39,771 nucleotides of DNA. Source: Acanthamoeba sp. SK_2022b (Eukaryota > Discosea > Longamoebia > Acanthamoebidae). The position numbers and the translations under genes were made by a program. The notes beneath the pieces were generated by a model. The model searched no databases, was not told the origin of the DNA, and saw only the letters and a program-made list of their open reading frames with translations. Positions 16,335-26,003 of the stretch are shown here, in pieces (position 1 is the stretch's first letter; each line of letters begins with the position of its first letter). The stretch covers positions 1 through 39,771 of the forward strand of contig JANDJZ010000390.1 of the NCBI GenBank assembly GCA_027943245.1, written 5' to 3'.

Positions 16335-17528
16335 GTGTTCCAGAACGTTGACGCCTATGCCGGCGATCCCATTCTGTCGCTGATGGAAAAATTCAAACAA
16401 GACCCGCGCGCGCACAAGGTGAACCTGAGTATCGGCCTGTACTACGATGCGCAGGGCATCATTCCGCAGATGCGGGCGGTCGCCGCGGCGGAGGCGCAGT
16501 TGAACAGCGTCGAGCACGGCGCCTCGGTATACCTGCCGATGGAAGGGCTGCAACCCTATCGTTCCGCCATCCAGCATCTGCTGTTCGGCGCGCAGCACCC
16601 GATGCTGCAGCAGGGGCGCATCGCCACCATTCAGACCGTCGGCGGTTCCGGCGCGTTGAAAGTGGGTGCCGACTTCCTGAAAAGCTACTTCCCGGATTCG
16701 CAGGTGTGGGTCAGCGATCCGACCTGGGAAAACCACGTCGCCATCTTCAGCGGCGCCGGTTTCAAGGTGAATACCTACCCGTATTTCGACAGCGAAAGCC
16801 TGGGTGTGAAGTTCGACGCCATGCTCGCCGCGCTGAAACAGCTGCCGAAGCACAGCATCGCGCTGCTGCACCCGTGCTGCCACAACCCGACCGGTTCCGA
16901 CCTGACCCCTGCCCAGTGGGATGAGGTGGTCAAGGTGATCGCCGAGCGTGAAATCATTCCGTTCCTCGACATCGCCTACCAGGGCTTCGGCGGCGGCATG
17001 GAGCAGGACGCCTACGCCATTCGCGCCATCGCGGCGGCCGGCCTGCCGTGCCTGGTGAGCAACTCGTTCTCGAAGATCTTCTCGCTGTACGGCGAGCGCG
17101 TCGGCGGCCTGTCGGTGGTGTGCGAAAGCGAAGAGGCGGCCGGGCGCGTGCTGGGCCAGCTGAAGGCCACCGTGCGCCGCAACTACTCGAGCCCGCCGAA
17201 TTTCGGCGCGCAGCTGGTGGCCAAGGTGCTGAACGACGCCCAGCTGAAAACCCAATGGCTGGACGAAGTGGAGAGCATGCGCACCCGCATTCTCGAGATG
17301 CGTCACGCGCTGGTGGACACCCTGAAGAGCGCGCTGCCGCAGCGCAACTTCGATTACCTGCTGGCGCAGCGCGGCATGTTCAGCTATACCGGCTTCAGCG
17401 CGGCGCAGGTCGATCGCCTGCGTGAAGAGTTCGGCGTCTACCTGATCCACAGCGGCCGCATGTGCGTGGCCGGCCTGAACCACAACAACGTGCGTCAGGT
17501 GGCCGAGGCGTTTGCCGCGGTGCAGTAA
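16335..17528 (+). CDS. tyrB: Aromatic-amino-acid aminotransferase TyrB
   Basis: PLP enzyme that transfers the amino group from glutamate to make phenylalanine and tyrosine (also leucine). The product is 397 residues, exactly as in E. coli, and very similar: [14 protein letters not shown] at the start, [15 protein letters not shown], and the PLP-binding Lys247 in [13 protein letters not shown]. The start is GTG at 16335, as in E. coli, behind AGGAGAAAAACCCC. Relative to E. coli, where alr and tyrB adjoin, a PheC-like gene and an AsnC-type gene have been placed between them. It ends at a strong terminator. Confidence 0.97.
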   Translation: MFQNVDAYAGDPILSLMEKFKQDPRAHKVNLSIGLYYDAQGIIPQMRAVAAAEAQLNSVEHGASVYLPMEGLQPYRSAIQHLLFGAQHPMLQQGRIATIQTVGGSGALKVGADFLKSYFPDSQVWVSDPTWENHVAIFSGAGFKVNTYPYFDSESLGVKFDAMLAALKQLPKHSIALLHPCCHNPTGSDLTPAQWDEVVKVIAEREIIPFLDIAYQGFGGGMEQDAYAIRAIAAAGLPCLVSNSFSKIFSLYGERVGGLSVVCESEEAAGRVLGQLKATVRRNYSSPPNFGAQLVAKVLNDAQLKTQWLDEVESMRTRILEMRHALVDTLKSALPQRNFDYLLAQRGMFSYTGFSAAQVDRLREEFGVYLIHSGRMCVAGLNHNNVRQVAEAFAAVQ

Positions 17529-17558
17529 CGTCTGTTAGCCTGAACGGACGTTCATCGG

Positions 17559-17586
17559 GGAGCGATAGCTATATCGCTCCTTTTTT
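17559..17586 (+). terminator. Terminator after tyrB
   Basis: Nine-bp stem GGAGCGATA / TATCGCTCC with loop GCTA, followed by six T. Confidence 0.93.
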
Positions 17587-17654
17587 ATTGCCGGCGCGCC
17601 GCCGAAGTTGCCGCAAACCGGAGAGAGAATATACTGATTGAGGGGCGCTCACTC

Positions 17655-18071
17655 ATGTGGCATCAGCAAACGCTAATCCTCAGCGCAAAAGCGCGTGGCT
17701 TTCATCTGGTTACCGACGAGATCGTCAACCAGTTAACCCACTTACACCGCCTGCAAACCGGCCTGCTGCATCTGTTGCTGCAGCATACCTCGGCCTCGCT
17801 GACGCTCAACGAGAACTGCGATCCCACGGTGCGAGCCGATATGGAGCAGCATTTCCTGCGTCAGGTGCCGGAAAACGCACCCTATCAGCATGACTACGAA
17901 GGGCCGGACGACATGCCGGCGCACATCAAATCCTCGCTGCTGGGCGCGTCCTTGACGCTGCCCGTCAGGCACGGGCGGCTGATGTTGGGCACATGGCAGG
18001 GCATCTGGCTGGGGGAGCACCGCATCCACGGCGGAGCACGCCGTATTGTGGCCACATTACAGGGGGAGTAA
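17655..18071 (+). CDS. yjbQ: YjbQ-family protein (UPF0047)
   Basis: Small cytoplasmic protein of 138 residues in the YjbQ/UPF0047 family. Some members have weak thiamine-phosphate synthase activity, but the real role is not established. Conserved features are [14 protein letters not shown] at about residues 42-55 and the C-terminal [12 protein letters not shown]. Putative metal-binding His residues lie in these motifs. It forms a compact pair with yjbR, only 4 nt apart, in the same order as E. coli. Confidence 0.93.
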   Translation: MWHQQTLILSAKARGFHLVTDEIVNQLTHLHRLQTGLLHLLLQHTSASLTLNENCDPTVRADMEQHFLRQVPENAPYQHDYEGPDDMPAHIKSSLLGASLTLPVRHGRLMLGTWQGIWLGEHRIHGGARRIVATLQGE

Positions 18072-18075
18072 CCCA

Positions 18076-18429
18076 ATGAATAACAGCGCATTGCTGGAGT
18101 ACTGCATGGCGAAGCCGGGCGCGGAGCAAAGCGACCAAAACCAGTGGCAGGCCAGTCAGATCAAGGTAGGCGACGTGATGTTCGCCATGGTGTGCGAGGT
18201 CGAAGGGCGGCCGGCGCTGGCGGTCAAGTCCAGCCCGGAGCTGGCGGAAAGCCTGCGTGAACACCATCCTGAGATCGTCGCCTGCGCCGGCCTGAACAAG
18301 GCGCACTGGAACACGGTGTTTCTCGACGGCAACCTGCCGAACTCGCAGTTTTACACGCTGATCGACAGCTCCTATCAGCTGGTGGTGGAAGGCCTGCCCG
18401 AACACGTGCGCCAGGAACTGCGCGCCTGA
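18076..18429 (+). CDS. yjbR: YjbR/MmcQ-family protein
   Basis: Protein of 117 residues in the MmcQ/YjbR family (CyaY-like fold, proposed DNA-binding). No function is proven. It begins MNNSALLEYCMAKPGAEQS and keeps the family's LNKAHWNTVFLDG. The frame is open upstream to 18046 inside yjbQ, but the ATG at 18076 is preceded by GGGGGAG and matches E. coli YjbR. It is probably translated from the yjbQ message and is followed by a GC-rich terminator. Confidence 0.92.
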   Translation: MNNSALLEYCMAKPGAEQSDQNQWQASQIKVGDVMFAMVCEVEGRPALAVKSSPELAESLREHHPEIVACAGLNKAHWNTVFLDGNLPNSQFYTLIDSSYQLVVEGLPEHVRQELRA

Positions 18430-18433
18430 TTGC

Positions 18434-18457
18434 CGGGCGGCGGCGCCGCCCGTTTTT
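18434..18457 (+). terminator. Terminator after yjbR
   Basis: GC-rich stem CGGGCGG / CCGCCCG with a 5-nt loop, followed by TTTTT. Confidence 0.88.
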
Positions 18458-18499
18458 CTCCTGTTTTTTCGTGTCAAAGCGTGATCATGATTTTAAATT

Positions 18500-18511
18500 G
18501 GGAACGTTCCC
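18500..18511. promoter_or_regulatory. 12-bp perfect palindrome upstream of maa
   Basis: GGGAACGTTCCC with no spacer, followed by TTTTT, 69 bp ahead of the maa ATG. Without a loop it is more likely an operator than a terminator. The binding protein is unknown. Confidence 0.4.
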
Positions 18512-18580
18512 TTTTTGTCATCAGGCAAAAGCGGCTACGCTTGGGCATTCAAGAAACGCGGATAACATAAGGAGGCCGAC

Positions 18581-19138
18581 ATGGCCATCAGCGAAGAAAA
18601 GCGCAAGATGATCGCCGGGGAGCTGTACGACGCCGGCGATGACCTGCTGCGCAGCGAGCGTCGGCGCGCACGCCAGCTGACGCATCGCTATAACCACTCC
18701 TCGCCGGAAGAGGGCGAGCTGCGCAAACAGTGGCTGGGTGAGCTGCTGGGCGGCTATCAGGGCGGCACCATCGAGCCGACCTTCCGCTGCGACTATGGCT
18801 ATAACATTTATCTCGGCAAGAACTTCTACGCCAATTTCGACTGCGTGATCCTCGACGTGTGCGAGGTGCATATCGGCGACAACTGCCTGCTGGCACCGGG
18901 CGTGCATATTTACACCGCGACCCATCCGCTGGACGCTGAGACCCGCGTCGGTGGTGCGGAGCTCGGTAAGCCGGTCAAGATTGGCGACAACGTATGGATT
19001 GGCGGACGCGCGGTGATCAATCCGGGCGTGACCATCGGCGACAATGCGGTCGTGGCCTCCGGCGCGGTGGTGACCAAAGACGTGCCGGCCAACTGCGTGG
19101 TGGGCGGCAACCCGGCCAGGGTCATCAAGCACCTATAA
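18581..19138 (+). CDS. maa: Maltose O-acetyltransferase Maa
   Basis: Acetyl-CoA-dependent sugar O-acetyltransferase, 185 residues (E. coli Maa 183), highly similar to E. coli: [19 protein letters not shown] cap, [37 protein letters not shown] with the catalytic His, and [19 protein letters not shown] in the beta-helix. AAGGAGG lies 7-13 nt ahead of the ATG. In E. coli maa is elsewhere on the chromosome (near acrR/hha), so its place here is a rearrangement. It is closer to true Maa than the gene at 8710. Confidence 0.93.
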   Translation: MAISEEKRKMIAGELYDAGDDLLRSERRRARQLTHRYNHSSPEEGELRKQWLGELLGGYQGGTIEPTFRCDYGYNIYLGKNFYANFDCVILDVCEVHIGDNCLLAPGVHIYTATHPLDAETRVGGAELGKPVKIGDNVWIGGRAVINPGVTIGDNAVVASGAVVTKDVPANCVVGGNPARVIKHL

Positions 19139-19166
19139 AAAAACGGGCGCCGCGGGCGCCCATTTT
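19134..19166. terminator. Bidirectional terminator, maa / alcohol dehydrogenase
   Basis: Seven-bp stem GGGCGCC / GGCGCCC with loop GCG, flanked by an A run on the left and ATTTT on the right. It separates convergent genes. Confidence 0.85.
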
Positions 19167-19168
19167 CA

Positions 19169-20221
19169 TCAGGCTCGCAGCGAGTCGATATCCACCACGA
19201 AGCGGTACTTCACGTCGCTTTTCAGCATGCGCTCATAGGCCTCATTAATTTGCTGCATCGGGATCAGCTCGATATCGGACGTGATGCCGTGTTGGCCGCA
19301 GAAGTCCAGCATCTCTTGCGTTTCCGCGATGCCGCCGATCAGCGAACCGGCGATGCGGCGGCGCTTCATGATCAGGTTGAACACCTGCGGCGACGGATGA
19401 TCGTGCTCCGGCGCGCCGACCAGCGTCAGGGTGCCGTCGCGGCGCAGCAGGCTGAGGAACGGGTTCAGATCGTGCTGGGCCGCCACCGTGTTGAGGATGA
19501 AGTCGAAGCTATTAACGTGCTGCGCCATCTCATCCGGGTTGCGCGAAATCACCACTTCATGGGCGCCGAGGCGCTTGGCGTCTTCTATTTTCGACGGCGA
19601 GGTGGTGAACAGCACCACATGCGCGCCCATCGCCCGCGCCAGTTTGACGCCCATGTGCCCCAGCCCGCCGAGGCCGACGATGCCGACCTTTTTGCCTGGT
19701 CCCGCGCCCCACTGGCGCAGCGGCGAATAGGTGGTGATGCCGGCGCACAGCAGCGGCGCGACCCCGGCCGGATCGAGATTTTCCGGCACTCGCAGCACGA
19801 AGTCCTGATCCACCACCAGATTGGTGGAGTAGCCGCCGTAGGTCACGGCGCCGGTCTGGCGGTCCTGACCGTTATAGGTGCCGGTAAAGCCGTTCTCGCA
19901 ATACTGTTCCAGCCCCTCATCGCAGCTTGGGCAGCTGCGGCAGGAATCCACCATGCAACCGACGCCGACCAGATCGCCGACCCGGTAACGCGAGACATGA
20001 TCACCGACGGCGCTGACGCGGCCGACGATTTCGTGGCCCGGCACCACCGGGTAAATCGTATTGCTCCATTCGTTGCGAGCCTGATGCAGGTCCGAATGGC
20101 ACACGCCGCAGAACAGCACCTGAATTTGCACATCGTGGTCGCGCAGGGCGCGCGGTGGGTAATCGAAAGGCACCAGCGCAGACTTCGCGTCATGCGCGGC
20201 ATAGGCATGGGTAATGTTCAT
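19169..20221 (-). CDS. Zinc-dependent alcohol/aldehyde dehydrogenase (YahK-like)
   Basis: NADP-type cinnamyl-alcohol-dehydrogenase family member of 350 residues, most like E. coli YahK, a broad aldehyde reductase. The catalytic zinc site has Cys41-His42 in CGVCHSDLHQ and PGHEIVG. The structural zinc has four Cys in DSCRSCPSCDEGLEQYC. The nucleotide fold is VGIVGLGGLGHMGVKLA, and VKYRFVVD near the end is also typical. The ATG at 20221 has GGAGCGACC in front; the frame runs upstream to 20440 but that part resembles no known protein. It is not at this place in E. coli. Confidence 0.92.
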   Translation of the reverse strand: MNITHAYAAHDAKSALVPFDYPPRALRDHDVQIQVLFCGVCHSDLHQARNEWSNTIYPVVPGHEIVGRVSAVGDHVSRYRVGDLVGVGCMVDSCRSCPSCDEGLEQYCENGFTGTYNGQDRQTGAVTYGGYSTNLVVDQDFVLRVPENLDPAGVAPLLCAGITTYSPLRQWGAGPGKKVGIVGLGGLGHMGVKLARAMGAHVVLFTTSPSKIEDAKRLGAHEVVISRNPDEMAQHVNSFDFILNTVAAQHDLNPFLSLLRRDGTLTLVGAPEHDHPSPQVFNLIMKRRRIAGSLIGGIAETQEMLDFCGQHGITSDIELIPMQQINEAYERMLKSDVKYRFVVDIDSLRA

Positions 20222-20418
20222 GGTCGCTCCAGTTATCAATGTATGGGGGACAACGCTTGGCCGGCAGCGGAGTGCCGGTGAGACGCGGCCTGAATCAGAC
20301 AGGGCGGCCGCCGAGGGAACATTGATGATAAAAGCGGTGAGCGCGGAGGGAAATGCCTGAAAATGTCGAAACCTTGCCCGTTTCTGTTTGATTGCTGCGA
20401 AACGGGTCAGCGTGCGTG

Positions 20419-20448
20419 TCGCCGGAGCGACGGCCCGCACGCCGGCGA
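20419..20448 (-). terminator. Possible terminator hairpin after uvrA
   Basis: TCGCCGG and CCGGCGA arms separated by 16 nt, directly after the uvrA stop. There is no T run on the reverse strand, so confidence is low. Confidence 0.35.
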
Positions 20449-20450
20449 TA

Positions 20451-21164
20451 CTACTTGTTCAGCAGCGGTTTCAGGAAGCGTGCGGTGTGCGATTTTTCAC
20501 ACTCGGCCACGGTTTCCGGCGTGCCGGCGACCAGGATTTCGCCGCCGCCGCTGCCGCCTTCCGGCCCCAGATCGACGATCCAGTCGGCGGTCTTGATCAC
20601 GTCCAGGTTATGCTCGATGACCACGATGGTGTTGCCCTGATCGCGCAACTGATGCAGCACCGCCAACAGCTGCTGGATATCGGCGAAGTGCAGACCGGTG
20701 GTCGGCTCGTCGAGGATATACAGCGTCTGGCCGGTGCCGCGTTTCGACAGCTCGCGCGCCAGCTTGACGCGCTGCGCCTCACCGCCGGAGAGCGTGGTTG
20801 CCGACTGGCCGAGACGGATGTACGACAGGCCGACATCCATCAGGGTCTGCAGCTTGCGCGCCAGCGCCGGTACCGCGTCGAAGAAGTCACGCGCTTCTTC
20901 GATGGTCATCTCCAGCACTTCGTGGATGCTCTTGCCCTTGTACTTCACTTCCAGCGTTTCGCGGTTATAGCGCTTGCCCTTGCACTGGTCGCACGGCACG
21001 TAGATGTCCGGCAGGAAGTGCATCTCGACCTTGATCACCCCGTCGCCCTGGCAGGCTTCACAGCGCCCGCCCTTGACGTTGAAGCTGAAACGGCCCGGCG
21101 TATAACCGCGGCTGCGCGATTCCGGCACGCCGGCGAACAGCTCGCGCACCGGGGTAAAAATGCC

Positions 21165-21203
<39 letters not shown>

Positions 21204-23279
21204 CGGGCTTTGATCGATGTCGATCACCTTGTCGAAATGTTCCAGGCCGGTCACTTCGCGGAACGGCGCCGGTTCGGCGATGGTGGCGCCGTTGAGCTGG
21301 CGCTGAGCGATCGGGAACAGCGTATCGTTGATCAGCGTCGATTTGCCGGAGCCGGAAACGCCGGTGATGCAGGTAAACAGCCCAACCGGCAGCGTCAGCG
21401 TCACGTCCTTCAGGTTGTTGCCGCGCGCGCCGCTCAGCTTCAGCACCTTGGTCGGATCGGCCTGCACGCGCTGCGCCGGAATGGCGATCTCGCGCTTGCC
21501 GCTGAGGAACTGGCCGGTCAGCGAGTCCGGCTGCGCCATGATGTCGTCGACGGTGCCTTCCGCCACCACCTGGCCGCCGTGCACGCCGGCGCCGGGGCCG
21601 ATGTCGATCACGTGGTCGGCGGCGCGGATGGCGTCTTCGTCATGCTCCACCACGATCACCGTGTTGCCGAGGTTGCGCAGGTGGATCAGCGTTTCCAGCA
21701 GGCGCTCGTTGTCGCGTTGGTGCAGGCCGATCGACGGCTCATCCAGCACGTACATCACGCCCACCAGGCCGGCGCCGATCTGGCTGGCCAAACGGATACG
21801 CTGCGCTTCGCCGCCGGAGAGCGTCTCCGCCGAGCGGGACAGTGACAGGTAGTTCAGGCCGACGTTCACCAGGAATTTCAGGCGATCGCCGATCTCTTTC
21901 AGCACTTTTTCGGCGATTTTGGCGCGTTGGCCGCTGAGCTTCATGTTCTGGAAGAAGGTCATCGCATGGCCGATGCTCAAATCGGAGATCTCCGGCAGCG
22001 TGGTGTCTTCGACGAACACGTTGCGCGCTTCTTCGCGCAGGCGGGTGCCGTGGCACGAGGCGCAAGGGCGGTTGCTGATGAACTTCGCCAGCTCTTCGCG
22101 CACCGCGCTGGATTCGGTCTCTTTGTAGCGGCGCTCCATGTTGTGCAGCACGCCTTCGAACGGATGGCGGCGCACGGTGGTGTCACCGCGATCGTTGATG
22201 TATTTGAATTCGATCGACTCTTTGCCGGAGCCGCTCAGCACCGCCTTCTGCACGTTGGCGCTCAGGGTGTTGAACGGCGCCTCGACGTCGAACTCATAGT
22301 GCTCCGCCAGCGAGCGCAGCATCTGGAAGTAATAGAAGTTGCGGCGATCCCAGCCGCGGATCGCGCCGCCGGCCAGCGACAGCTCGGGGTTTTGCACCAC
22401 GCGATCCGGATCGAAAAACTGCTGCACGCCCAGGCCGTCGCAGGTCGGGCAGGCGCCGGCCGGGTTGTTGAATGAAAACAGGCGCGGTTCCAGCTCGCGC
22501 ATGCTGTAGCCGCAGATCGGGCAGGCGAAGTTGGCGGAAAACAGCAGCTCGTCCGCTTTCTCGTCGTCCATGTCCGCCACCACCGCAGTGCCGCCGGACA
22601 ACTCCAGCGCGGTTTCGAATGATTCGGCCAGGCGCTGCGCCATGTCGTCGCGCACCTTGAAGCGATCGACCACCACTTCGATGGTGTGTTTCTTCTGCAG
22701 CTCCAGCTTCGGCGGATCGGACAGATCGCACACTTCGCCGTCGATGCGCGCGCGGATGTAGCCCTGGGCGGCCAGGTTTTCCAGCGTTTTGGTGTGCTCG
22801 CCCTTGCGGTCTTTCACCACCGGCGCCAGCAGCATCAGGCGTTTGCCTTCCGGCTGGCTCAGCACGTTATCGACCATCTGGCTGACGGTTTGTGCCGCCA
22901 GCGGCACATGGTGATCCGGGCAGCGCGGTTCGCCAACGCGGGCGAACAGCAGGCGCAGGTAGTCGTGGATCTCGGTGATGGTGCCGACCGTGGATCGCGG
23001 GTTGTGCGAGGTGGATTTCTGCTCGATGGAGATCGCCGGCGACAGGCCTTCGATATGGTCGACGTCCGGTTTTTCCATCAGCGACAGGAACTGGCGCGCA
23101 TAGGCGGAGAGCGATTCGACGTAGCGGCGTTGCCCTTCGGCATACAGCGTATCGAAAGCCAGCGATGACTTGCCGGAACCGGACAGGCCGGTGACGACGA
23201 TCAGTTTGTCACGCGGGATGATCAGGTTGATGTTTTTCAGATTATGGGTTCGAGCACCACGAACTTCGATATTGTCCAT
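20451..23279 (-). CDS. uvrA: Excinuclease ABC subunit A, UvrA
   Basis: DNA-damage recognition ATPase of nucleotide excision repair; it loads UvrB at lesions. It is 942 residues (E. coli 940). There are two ABC-type ATPase halves: Walker [15 protein letters not shown] near residues 31-44 and [13 protein letters not shown] in the second half, each with its signature ([13 protein letters not shown] and [13 protein letters not shown]). Two zinc modules are visible: CPICG...CPTC and CEAC...CDQC. It begins [17 protein letters not shown]. It diverges from ssb and has a LexA box 120-140 bp upstream, so it is SOS-induced. Confidence 0.98.
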
Positions 23280-23556
23280 TTACACTTCCCGTCTTGATGA
23301 TACACCGCGCCTGTCGCGATTTTTGCGGGGGATTTTGTGATGGATCTCGCAAAAAACCGGCACAGCCTGGTCGAAACGCATAATTATGACACAAAAAAAC
23401 CTGAATGAATATCCAGTATGCGAATGCAACAAGGTCGATCGAAAAGACAATTCTGGAATGCAATTCGCACTTATCAACACGGGTGTGGTTTCGCACTCAG
23501 CGTGGTAAACTGACGCGTTTATACTGTGTAGAAATCAATCATCGGGAGAAGTGCTC
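23280..23556. promoter_or_regulatory. Divergent uvrA / ssb regulatory region
   Basis: Holds the SOS box at 23401-23416 and a -10-like TATACT at 23520-23525 for ssb. The arrangement matches the E. coli uvrA-ssb region. No other gene is seen. Confidence 0.75.
23401..23416 (-). promoter_or_regulatory. LexA (SOS) box for uvrA (and possibly ssb)
   Basis: On the reverse strand this reads CTGGATATTCATTCAG, i.e. CTG-N10-CAG. It is close to the E. coli uvrA box. Confidence 0.93.
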
Positions 23557-24087
23557 ATGGCCAGCAGAGGCGTAAACAAAGTAATTCTGGTCGGGAATCT
23601 GGGTCAGGATCCAGAAGTCCGTTACATGCCGAACGGCGGCGCAGTGGCCAACATTACCCTGGCGACCTCCGAAAGCTGGCGTGACAAGGCGACCGGCGAA
23701 CAGAAAGAGAAGACCGAGTGGCACCGCGTCGTGCTGTTCGGCAAACTGGCCGAAGTGGCGGGCGAATACCTGCGCAAAGGCTCTCAGGTCTACATCGAAG
23801 GCTCCCTGCAGACCCGTAAATGGCAGGATCAGAGCGGCCAGGATCGCTACACCACCGAGATTGTGGTTAACGTCGGCGGCACCATGCAGATGCTGGGCGG
23901 CCGTCAGGGCGGCGGCGCACCGGCCGGTCAATCTGCCGGTGGCCAGGGCGGTTGGGGCCAGCCTCAGCAGCCACAGGGCGGCAACCAGTTCAGCGGCGGC
24001 CAGCAGCAGTCTCGCCCGGCGCAGAACAGCGCTCCGGCAACCAGCAACGAACCGCCAATGGATTTCGACGACGATATCCCGTTCTGA
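23557..24087 (+). CDS. ssb: Single-stranded DNA-binding protein SSB
   Basis: Tetrameric protein that coats single-stranded DNA in replication, repair and recombination. It is 176 residues (E. coli 178). The OB fold covers about 1-112 ([22 protein letters not shown]). A Gly/Gln/Pro-rich flexible linker follows, and then the conserved acidic tip DFDDDIPF that recruits partner proteins. I start at the ATG at 23557 behind GGGAGAAG; an in-frame GTG lies two codons upstream. It ends at a strong terminator. Confidence 0.98.
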
Positions 24088-24109
24088 TATCCGGCCGTTT
24101 GCAGCCAAC

Positions 24110-24134
24110 AGAAAAGCCCCGAAAGGGGCTTTTG
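24110..24134. terminator. Bidirectional terminator, ssb / SDR gene
   Basis: Nine-bp stem AAAAGCCCC / GGGGCTTTT with a GAAA tetraloop, between convergent genes. Confidence 0.93.
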
Positions 24135-24148
24135 CATTTCAGGGGCGG

Positions 24149-24898
24149 TTACGCCGAGAAGCCGCCGTCGATGCTCAGGCTGGCGCCGGTGATATAACCC
24201 GCCTGCGGGCCGGCGAGGTAGGCGACGAAGCCGGCGATCTCTTCATCTTTGCCGTAGCGGCCGATCGCCATCAGCTGCTTGAGCTGATCGGCGAACTCGC
24301 CGGCATCCGGGTTCATTTCGGTGTCCACCGGGCCGGGCTGCACGTTATTGACGGTGATGCCGCGCGGGCCGAGATCGCGCGCCATGCCTTTGGTCAGGCC
24401 GACCAGCGCCGATTTGCTCATCGCATACACCGCCGCGCCGCCGAACGGCACGCGCTCGGCGTTGGTGCTGCCGATGTGGATGATGCGGCCACCGTCGTTC
24501 ATGTGGCGCGCCGCCTCCTGGCTGGCGACGAACACGCTGCGCACGTTGACCGCCAGCATGCGATCCAGGTCTTCCAACGCCAGTTCCTCGGTGCTGCCCA
24601 GCGTAAACACCCCGGCGTTGTTCACCAGAATATCCAGATTGCCGAACTGGCTGACCGCCTGGCGCACCGCCTGCTGCAGCGCCGCCGCATCGGCGCTGTC
24701 GGCCTTGATGGCGAGGGCTTTGCCGCCGGCGGCGGTGATGGCGCTTGCCACCGCTTCGGCGCGATCGGCCGAGGCGGCGTAGGTAAAGGCGACGGCGGCG
24801 CCTTCACTCGCCAAACGTTTAACGATGGCGGCGCCGATGCCGCGTGAACCGCCTTGAACGAACGCGACTTTGTCTTGCAGAGGGTGTGCTGTGGTCAT
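24149..24898 (-). CDS. Short-chain dehydrogenase/reductase (SDR)
   Basis: Classical SDR oxidoreductase of 249 residues. It has the cofactor motif GGSRGIG near residues 16-22, NNAG in the NNAGVF segment, a catalytic Ser in HIGSTNAE, and the YxxxK pair in VYAMSK. The C-terminus TGASLSIDGGFSA is typical. The substrate is not predictable. The ATG at 24898 has TTTGGAGA upstream. It diverges from a LysR-type gene across 132 bp that contains a 19-bp dyad, so it is the likely target of that regulator. No counterpart is known to me between ssb and ghxP in E. coli. Confidence 0.92.
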   Translation of the reverse strand: MTTAHPLQDKVAFVQGGSRGIGAAIVKRLASEGAAVAFTYAASADRAEAVASAITAAGGKALAIKADSADAAALQQAVRQAVSQFGNLDILVNNAGVFTLGSTEELALEDLDRMLAVNVRSVFVASQEAARHMNDGGRIIHIGSTNAERVPFGGAAVYAMSKSALVGLTKGMARDLGPRGITVNNVQPGPVDTEMNPDAGEFADQLKQLMAIGRYGKDEEIAGFVAYLAGPQAGYITGASLSIDGGFSA

Positions 24899-24985
24899 GT
24901 TATTTCTCCAAAGTGGGTGAGGGTAAAGTAAAGTGCCGGCATTCAGTATCGGAGATCGCCGGCACGGCCACTAGCCACAAAGAGC

Positions 24986-25013
24986 TATAATCAGTTCAAA
25001 CCATTAGTTTGAA
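24986..25013. promoter_or_regulatory. LysR operator and promoter of the LysR gene
   Basis: A TATAAT at 24986-24991 is followed at 24995-25013 by the dyad TTCAAAC-CATTA-GTTTGAA, a LysR-type site (7-bp arms, 5-bp spacer). Its place just downstream of the -10 suggests self-repression, with control of the divergent SDR gene. Confidence 0.75.
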
Positions 25014-25030
25014 ATCCATAGAGGAAAAGT

Positions 25031-25948
25031 ATGCTGGGACACCTGGAATGCTTCGTCAGCAGCGCGGAAAACGGCAGCTTTTCCGCCGCCGGCCGCAAGC
25101 TGGGCCTCAGCCCGGCGGCGGTGGGCAAAAACGTCACCCGGCTGGAGACGCTGGTTGGCGTGCGCCTGTTTCAGCGCAACACTCGCCAGCTGATCCTGAC
25201 CGAAGAGGGCGAGCGTTTTTTGCAGGAAGTCAGCGGTGGCCTGCAGTCGATTCAGTGCGCGTTGAAGGGCCTGAGCAGCAGCGGCGGCGTGGCGGCCGGC
25301 AGCCTGAGGATCAGCATGGGCACCGCTTTCGGTCTGAATTTCGTGTTGCCGATGTTGCCGGATTTTCTGGCGCGTTATCCGGCGATCGTGCCGGACTGGC
25401 ATTTCGATAATCGCCAGGTGGATCTGATCGGCGAGCACTTCGACGCCGCGTTGGGCGGCGGCATCGAACTGGCACAGGGGATGATTGCGCGCGAGCTGGC
25501 GCCCGCACACGGCGTGTTGGTGGCTTCGGCGGATTATCTGCGGCAACGGCCGCCGCTGTGGCAGCCGGAACAGCTGGCGCAACACACCGGGATTTTCATC
25601 CGTTCGCCACAGACCGGGCGCATCCGCCATCAGCCGCTGCGCAATGCGGAAAACGAGCAGCATGCGCCGGCGATGGCGATCGGCATGACGGTAAACGAGC
25701 CGGAGGCGGCGGCGCGGGCGGCGGAAATGGGCTTGGGCATTGCCTTGATCGCCATGCCGAATGCGGTGCCCTATCTGGAAAACGGCCGCCTGGTGCGGGT
25801 GTTGCCGGGTTGGTATGTCGATCGCGGCAGCATGCACCTTTATTTTCCCACCACCAAATTCTTACCGACCAAAACCCGGGCTTTTGTCGATTTCATCACC
25901 GAGCAGTTTCGCCTGCAGAAGCTGGCGACACGCTTCGACGCCCGCTAA
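25031..25948 (+). CDS. LysR-family transcriptional regulator (divergent to SDR)
   Basis: Regulator of 305 residues. The N-terminal winged helix reads MLGHLECFVSSAENGSFSAAGRKLGLSPAAVGKNV, followed by LVGVRLFQRNTRQLILTEEGERF. The substrate-binding half begins near 90 (GSLRISMGTAFG). It belongs to the large LysR subgroup typified by AaeR/DmlR-like regulators that often sit beside SDR genes. GAGGAAAA precedes the ATG. It probably represses itself and controls the SDR gene through the dyad at 24995. Confidence 0.92.
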   Translation: MLGHLECFVSSAENGSFSAAGRKLGLSPAAVGKNVTRLETLVGVRLFQRNTRQLILTEEGERFLQEVSGGLQSIQCALKGLSSSGGVAAGSLRISMGTAFGLNFVLPMLPDFLARYPAIVPDWHFDNRQVDLIGEHFDAALGGGIELAQGMIARELAPAHGVLVASADYLRQRPPLWQPEQLAQHTGIFIRSPQTGRIRHQPLRNAENEQHAPAMAIGMTVNEPEAAARAAEMGLGIALIAMPNAVPYLENGRLVRVLPGWYVDRGSMHLYFPTTKFLPTKTRAFVDFITEQFRLQKLATRFDAR

Positions 25949-25955
25949 AACGAGA

Positions 25956-25980
25956 AAAGCCCCTTGCGGGGCTTCTTTCT
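25956..25980 (+). terminator. Terminator after the LysR gene
   Basis: Seven-bp stem AAGCCCC / GGGGCTT with loop TTGC, followed by CTTTCTT. Confidence 0.85.
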
Positions 25981-26003
25981 TCCGTCGGTTGGCTGTTCGA
26001 CGA

